From Fusobacteriales bacterium (GTDB taxonomy: Bacteria; Fusobacteriota; Fusobacteriia; Fusobacteriales; Leptotrichiaceae): 10,319 bases of DNA. The stretch is from NCBI GenBank assembly GCA_031285605.1, contig JAITVW010000046.1, positions 1 through 10,319 on the forward strand. Direction: 5' to 3'. Positions 6,767-10,319 of the stretch are shown piece by piece. The notes under the pieces were generated by a model. The model did no database searches. It worked only from the letters and a program-made list of their open reading frames with translations, and was not told the DNA's origin. Each line of letters starts with the position of its first letter. Positions within the stretch are counted from its first letter, which is position 1. Made by a program: the position numbers and the translations under genes.

Positions 6767-7036
6767 ATGAAGGAAATAAAAGTGGAGATAAAAAATGAGG
6801 CAGGTCTTCATGCGAGGCCGTCATCTAAATTTGTGGAGCTGGTAAGTGAGTATGATTCGGAAATAATTGTAAAAACAAACGGAGAAGAAGTAAACGGGAG
6901 AAGTATAATGGGACTTATGCTTCTGGCTGCTGAAAAAGGCAGAATACTGGCAATAACTGCGGACGGTGAAGATGAGGAGGAAGTTTTGGAAGCTCTTAGA
7001 ATTTTAATCGAAGAGGAGAAATTTAATGAAACTTAA
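6767..7036 (+). CDS. ptsH: HPr phosphocarrier protein of the PTS
   Basis: An 89-residue HPr, the normal length. In the sugar phosphotransferase system HPr takes phosphate from enzyme I on a histidine and passes it to the EIIA proteins. GLHARP places the active His at position 15 with R17, and NGRSIMGLMLLAA places the regulatory serine at position 46, the site used by HPr kinase/phosphorylase. Both sites are present, which favours true HPr over Crh-like proteins lacking His15. The ribosome binding site AGGAGA lies 8 nt before ATG. The last 11 nt of the gene overlap the start of ispH in another frame. Enzyme I (ptsI), the usual partner gene, is absent here. A second ptsH elsewhere in the genome cannot be excluded, in which case this copy could be specialised. 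Confidence 0.95.
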   Translation: MKEIKVEIKNEAGLHARPSSKFVELVSEYDSEIIVKTNGEEVNGRSIMGLMLLAAEKGRILAITADGEDEEEVLEALRILIEEEKFNET

Positions 7037-7901
7037 TATAGAGATTATCAGAGCCGAGCACATGGGATTTTGCTTTGGTGTAAGGGAAGCAGTGGATGAG
7101 GTACACAGATACGTTGATATGAACAAGGGGCAGATATATGTTCTGGGTATGCTGGTACATAATGAATTCGTAATAGAGAAATTACTTAAAAAAGGTGTTA
7201 TTTTTGTATCTGAGGAAGATGTATTAAATAACAATACACCTTTGAAAAGCGGAGATATTGTAATAATCAGAGCACACGGAACAACACAGAATGTACAGAA
7301 AAAACTTTTAGAGACCGGTGTAAAGCTGATTGATATGGCATGTATTTATGTAAAGAGTGCAAGAGATCAGGTAGTAATCTGGGAACAAAGAGGATATAAG
7401 AGTGTATTTATAGGAGATAAAGATCATCCCGAAGTAAAGGGAATAACCAGTTATGGAATAAAGCCCTTGATTTTTGGAAGCCTTGATGAATTAAAAAAAG
7501 CAGAGCTGGATATAAATGAAAAACGGGTATTTTTATTTCAGACAACTTATAACAGATTTATATTTCAGGAGATAAATGATTACATAATAAACAGATTTAT
7601 TAATTATAAAGTAGTAAAAACTATCTGCGGTGCAACACATCAGAGACAGTCGGCAATTGAAAAGCTGGCACAGGAAGTAGACGCAGTTTTTATAATAGGA
7701 AGCGATCAGAGTTCAAATACAAAAAAACTTTATCAGATATCAAAAAATCTCAATAAAAAAAGTTATCTGATTGAAAATAACGCTGACATAAAGAAATGTA
7801 TGTTAGACGGAGTAAAAAAAATAGGAGTGTCTGCGGGAGCATCGACCCCTGAAGAATTAATAGGAATAATAGAAAAGAAAATAAAAGAACTGGAAGACTA
7901 G
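7026..7901 (+). CDS. ispH: 4-hydroxy-3-methylbut-2-enyl diphosphate reductase
   Basis: The last enzyme of the MEP isoprenoid pathway, an iron-sulfur protein that reduces HMBPP to IPP and DMAPP in the cytosol. The length of 291 residues is typical of a stand-alone IspH. The three cluster cysteines are C16 (GFCFGV), C106 (DMACIYV) and C201 (TICGATHQRQ). The substrate pocket is also recognisable: H45 (LVHN), H84 (RAHGT), H134 and E136 (DHPEVKG), QTT (172-174), SSNT (229-232) and AGASTPEE (270-277). The second cysteine motif departs from the common ATCP. The start overlaps the HPr gene by 11 nt, with AGAGGAG (7012-7018) lying inside the HPr coding sequence, so the two are probably translationally coupled. 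No terminator is visible before the S1 gene 117 nt downstream, so read-through is likely. Confidence 0.96.
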   Translation: MKLNIEIIRAEHMGFCFGVREAVDEVHRYVDMNKGQIYVLGMLVHNEFVIEKLLKKGVIFVSEEDVLNNNTPLKSGDIVIIRAHGTTQNVQKKLLETGVKLIDMACIYVKSARDQVVIWEQRGYKSVFIGDKDHPEVKGITSYGIKPLIFGSLDELKKAELDINEKRVFLFQTTYNRFIFQEINDYIINRFINYKVVKTICGATHQRQSAIEKLAQEVDAVFIIGSDQSSNTKKLYQISKNLNKKSYLIENNADIKKCMLDGVKKIGVSAGASTPEELIGIIEKKIKELED

Positions 7902-8018
7902 TATCCTGTCCATGCAGACAAAATAAGCAAAAACGGGAACAATAGTTTTGATGTTAATAAATATTGGTTTATTTAGTATATAGTTAGACAAAACACTAAG
8001 TTTAAAAGGAGTAATAAT

Positions 8019-10067
8019 ATGAATGAATTCGAGACACTGTTAAATGAGTATTTACCGGAGGAAAAGAAGAAAGGGGCGCTGATAGAGGGAATAATACTTA
8101 GGAAAGAAAAAGACTTTTCTTATCTTGATGTTAATGACAAACTTGAAGGTAAAATCTATACCAACGAGATTGAAAATCTTAATGTGGGAGAAATCGTAGA
8201 AGTGAAAATCATAAGAAACGATGGTGAAAATATCATAGTTTCTAAGTTTTTACTGGATAAAGAAAAAGAATTTGCTTCATATGAAACAGGGGATATTATT
8301 CAGGGAGAAATAATAGAAAAAGTAAAAGGCGGATATAAAGTAAAATTAGGGAAAAATATTGGTTTTCTTCCGTTTTCTATTTCTAATTTAAGACGTGATG
8401 ATGAATATAAAAATAAAAAATTTAAGTTTTTGATAATAGATAAGGATATAAAAAGTCTGACATTGTCAAGAAGTGATTTAGTAAAAAAAGAAGAGGAAGA
8501 TTTTTATCAGACAGTTCAAAAAGGAGATATTCTGGAAGGAACAATAAAGGAGATTCTGGATTTCGGATTAATAGTAGATTTAGGAAAAACAACAGGATTT
8601 ATACATATTTCCGAAGTAGACTGGTTATCGGTAAAAGATTTGAAACATTTATTTAATGCAAATGATAAAATAAAAGCTAAAATAATAGAATTAGATAAAG
8701 AAAATAAGAAAATAAAAATGAGTATAAAGCAAATGAAGGAAGATCCGTGGAATATATTTGCAGCAAAGTATAAAACGGGAGATGTACTTGAAGCGGAAGT
8801 AAGTGAAGTAATGCCTTTTGGTATTGTGGTAGAGCATGAACATAACAGAGGGTTTATACATATTTCTGAAATAAGCTGGCATCCGATAGATGAATTGTCA
8901 AAATGTTACTCATTGGGGCAAAAGCTGAAAGCAAGAATAATAGAGATAGATGAAAAAGGAAGAAATTATAAATTAAGTGTAAAACAGCTGGATGAAAATC
9001 CTTGGGATAAACTTATCGAAAAATATAAAACAGGAGATGTGGTAGAGGGAGTAATAGAAAAAATACTGGATTTTGCAATACTTCCAAGTGTGGATGATGT
9101 ACTCGGGTTTATACATATTTCTGAAATATCATGGAGAGCACATACAGGAGTAATAGAGCAGTTCAAACTGGGAGATACCGTAAAAGCAAAGATTATAGAG
9201 CTGGATAAAGATGCTAAGATATTCAAGCTGAGTATAAAGCATCTGAGCAGTGATCCATGGAAAACTGTGAAGGAAATGTATCAAAAAGGACAGATTCTGG
9301 AAAGAGAAATAAAAGAAATACTGGATTTTGCACTTTTAGTCGAAATGGAGGAAAATGTGGAAGGAATGGTTCATATTTCTGAAATTTCATACAGACGGGT
9401 AAATAATCTGAAAGAGAAATTTACTGTAGGAGAAAAAATTAAATTTAAAATTCTTGAATTTAATGAGGAAAAAAGAAGAGTATCATTAAGTATGAAAGCT
9501 ATTTTGGATGATATATGGGCAAATATACATGATAAATACACTCTAAATCAGGAAGTAAGCGGAAAAGTGATAAATATTCAGGAGTATGGAATATTTGTTG
9601 AATTAGAGGACGGATTGGAAGTATTTATACATCGCAATGATTTTTCATGGGAAAAAGAAGAACATAAAGAATATAAGCTTGGAGATATAGTTAACTTTAG
9701 AATTCTGAAAATTGACGAAAAAGAGAAAAAAATCAGCGGAGGAATAAAACAGCTTACTTTATCGCCGTGGAAAGAAATGGAAAACATGTATAAAACAGGA
9801 AATAAAGTGAAAGTATCTGTAGAAAATGAGATAGAAAACGGTTATATAGTAAAGCTAACAGACAGGTTCAGCGCTTTGATTCCTAAAAAAGAGCTTCCTG
9901 AGAATATGACACTGGCAGCAGGAGACACAGTAGAAGGAATTATCACGGAAATGCATGAAAAAAGAAAGTCAGTTATCCTTTCTGTAAAGAAAATTTCTGA
10001 AATGGAGGAAGAAAAAGAATTAAAAGAGCTTCTTGAAATTTATGGTGTAAAAAAAGAAGAAGAATAA
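8019..10067 (+). CDS. rpsA: S1-domain RNA-binding protein with about eight repeats (ribosomal S1-like)
   Basis: A 682-residue cytosolic protein built almost wholly of OB-fold S1 repeats, expected to bind single-stranded mRNA at the 30S subunit. I place repeats near residues 17-78, 90-152, 168-238, 253-323, 338-408, 423-493, 508-578 and 593-658. Repeats 3 to 6 carry the classical GFIHISE(I/V)-type motif (193, 278, 363, 449) and repeat 7 a variant (VFIHRND, 535); repeats 1, 2 and 8 are divergent. In E. coli S1 the first two repeats are divergent and dock on the ribosome, so the same split of roles is plausible. Linkers share an invariant Trp (W244, 329, 414, 500, 584) followed by Y-K-T-G-type residues. 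Eight repeats exceed the six of E. coli. AAAAGGAG lies 7 nt before ATG. A weak TTAATA-N17-TATATA (7954-7982) may give it its own promoter. Assignment as the sole ribosomal S1 is likely but not proven. Confidence 0.92.
   Translation: MNEFETLLNEYLPEEKKKGALIEGIILRKEKDFSYLDVNDKLEGKIYTNEIENLNVGEIVEVKIIRNDGENIIVSKFLLDKEKEFASYETGDIIQGEIIEKVKGGYKVKLGKNIGFLPFSISNLRRDDEYKNKKFKFLIIDKDIKSLTLSRSDLVKKEEEDFYQTVQKGDILEGTIKEILDFGLIVDLGKTTGFIHISEVDWLSVKDLKHLFNANDKIKAKIIELDKENKKIKMSIKQMKEDPWNIFAAKYKTGDVLEAEVSEVMPFGIVVEHEHNRGFIHISEISWHPIDELSKCYSLGQKLKARIIEIDEKGRNYKLSVKQLDENPWDKLIEKYKTGDVVEGVIEKILDFAILPSVDDVLGFIHISEISWRAHTGVIEQFKLGDTVKAKIIELDKDAKIFKLSIKHLSSDPWKTVKEMYQKGQILEREIKEILDFALLVEMEENVEGMVHISEISYRRVNNLKEKFTVGEKIKFKILEFNEEKRRVSLSMKAILDDIWANIHDKYTLNQEVSGKVINIQEYGIFVELEDGLEVFIHRNDFSWEKEEHKEYKLGDIVNFRILKIDEKEKKISGGIKQLTLSPWKEMENMYKTGNKVKVSVENEIENGYIVKLTDRFSALIPKKELPENMTLAAGDTVEGIITEMHEKRKSVILSVKKISEMEEEKELKELLEIYGVKKEEE
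8595..9128 (+). repeat. 255-bp periodic DNA repeats within the S1 gene
   Basis: A 24-bp segment at 8850-8873 recurs exactly at 9105-9128, and a close variant starts at 8595. The steps are 255 bp, exactly 85 codons, the length of one S1 repeat plus linker. They encode the G-F-I-H-I-S-E core. Near-identity at DNA level points to fairly recent duplication or gene conversion among repeats 3 to 5, or to strong codon constraint. Confidence 0.85.
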
Positions 10068-10105
10068 AATAGTTTATATAGAAAGGCTGTATCAAAAATA
10101 AAAAT

Positions 10106-10164
10106 GGAACCGAAGAAAAGGTCACAGAAAAAAAGACAGTGAAATTTTTAGAGGTTCCTTTTTT
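10106..10164 (+). terminator. Terminator of the S1 gene
   Basis: GGAACC (10106-10111) pairs with GGTTCC (10153-10158), followed by six T (10159-10164). The interior can pair further (GAAAA with TTTTT, TCAC with GTGA) across two symmetric internal loops, giving a long rod. It lies about 40 nt after the S1 stop codon. Confidence 0.8.
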
Positions 10165-10200
10165 AATGAGAGAATATATACTAAAATTAGAGGTAATAAA

Positions 10201-10319
10201 ATGACAGTAGGGCATATAAGAGGAGAAATTGGTAGAAAAGGCTATATAGAAATAGTGGTAAAGTTATTTAAGAAATCAATAAATACCCTGAGAGATGATA
10301 GCAAAAGATATCAGCTTTA
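10201..10319 (+). CDS. Start of an unrecognised gene, cut by the window edge
   Basis: An ORF opens at ATG 10201 and stays open for 39 codons to the end of the window. AGAGG (10189-10193) lies 7 nt upstream, and TATACT (10177-10182) may be its -10 box, just after the S1 terminator. The peptide begins MTVGHIRGEIGRKGYIEIVV and continues with a basic KLFKKS segment. It is rich in Lys and Arg, has no signal peptide or membrane segment, and its codon use matches its neighbours. I do not recognise the family from this N terminus. Confidence 0.6.
   Translation, partial: MTVGHIRGEIGRKGYIEIVVKLFKKSINTLRDDSKRYQL

Noticed and set aside
399..9787. Many minus-strand open frames of 60-113 codons lying inside the + strand genes
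   Set aside because: They are antisense shadows of clearly identified genes, with no ribosome binding sites or recognisable domains, and peptide compositions (Phe, Ser, Leu, Ile rich) typical of reverse-complemented AT-rich coding DNA.
1..10319. tRNA or rRNA genes, CRISPR arrays, insertion sequences, phage or attachment sites
   Set aside because: No cloverleaf, regular spaced repeat array, transposase or terminal inverted repeat was recognised by reading. The only long direct repeats are the S1-domain repeats inside a coding sequence.

Overview
The window is AT-rich bacterial chromosome. Codon use favours AGA, ATA and GAA, ribosome binding sites are strong (AGGAGG type), and every confident gene lies on the + strand. 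Gene content (pheS-pheT, a lone HPr, IspH next to a large S1-domain protein, an orphan family 1 glycosidase) and the IspH/S1 pairing suggest a Fusobacteriota genome, perhaps Leptotrichiaceae such as Sebaldella. That placement is an inference from style and gene order, not from a database search.

Layout. 1-111: tail of an upstream transcript, closed by a clear terminator (86-111). 248-712: YfcE/MJ0936-type metallophosphoesterase. 805-903: a 32-residue, very basic small ORF with a good ribosome binding site. 904-1364: a gene-free stretch with several hairpins ending in T-runs, including a possible terminator/antiterminator pair just before pheS. 1365-4832: pheS and pheT, the two subunits of phenylalanyl-tRNA synthetase, closed by a strong terminator (4838-4882). 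4833-5140: regulatory spacer with a hairpin facing the minus strand and a palindrome near candidate promoters. 5141-6550: family 1 glycosidase, probably a 6-phospho-beta-glucosidase, with its own terminator. 6767-7901: HPr, whose 3' end overlaps the start of ispH. 8019-10067: a protein of about eight S1 repeats, followed by a terminator. 10201 to the window end: the start of an unrecognised gene.

How the genes fit. Most of the window is housekeeping: tRNA charging (PheST), isoprenoid precursor synthesis by the MEP pathway (IspH) and mRNA binding at the ribosome (S1-like). HPr carries both the PTS phosphorylation histidine and the regulatory serine, so it links sugar uptake with carbon signalling. 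The glycosidase just upstream would use PTS-imported beta-glucosides, but it is separated from HPr by a terminator and no permease is present.

I see no evidence for a new defence, mobile or biosynthetic system. The points most worth a second look are the leader structures before pheST, the small basic ORF, the HPr-ispH coupling, the non-canonical second-cysteine motif of IspH, and the expanded S1 array with repeats visible at DNA level.
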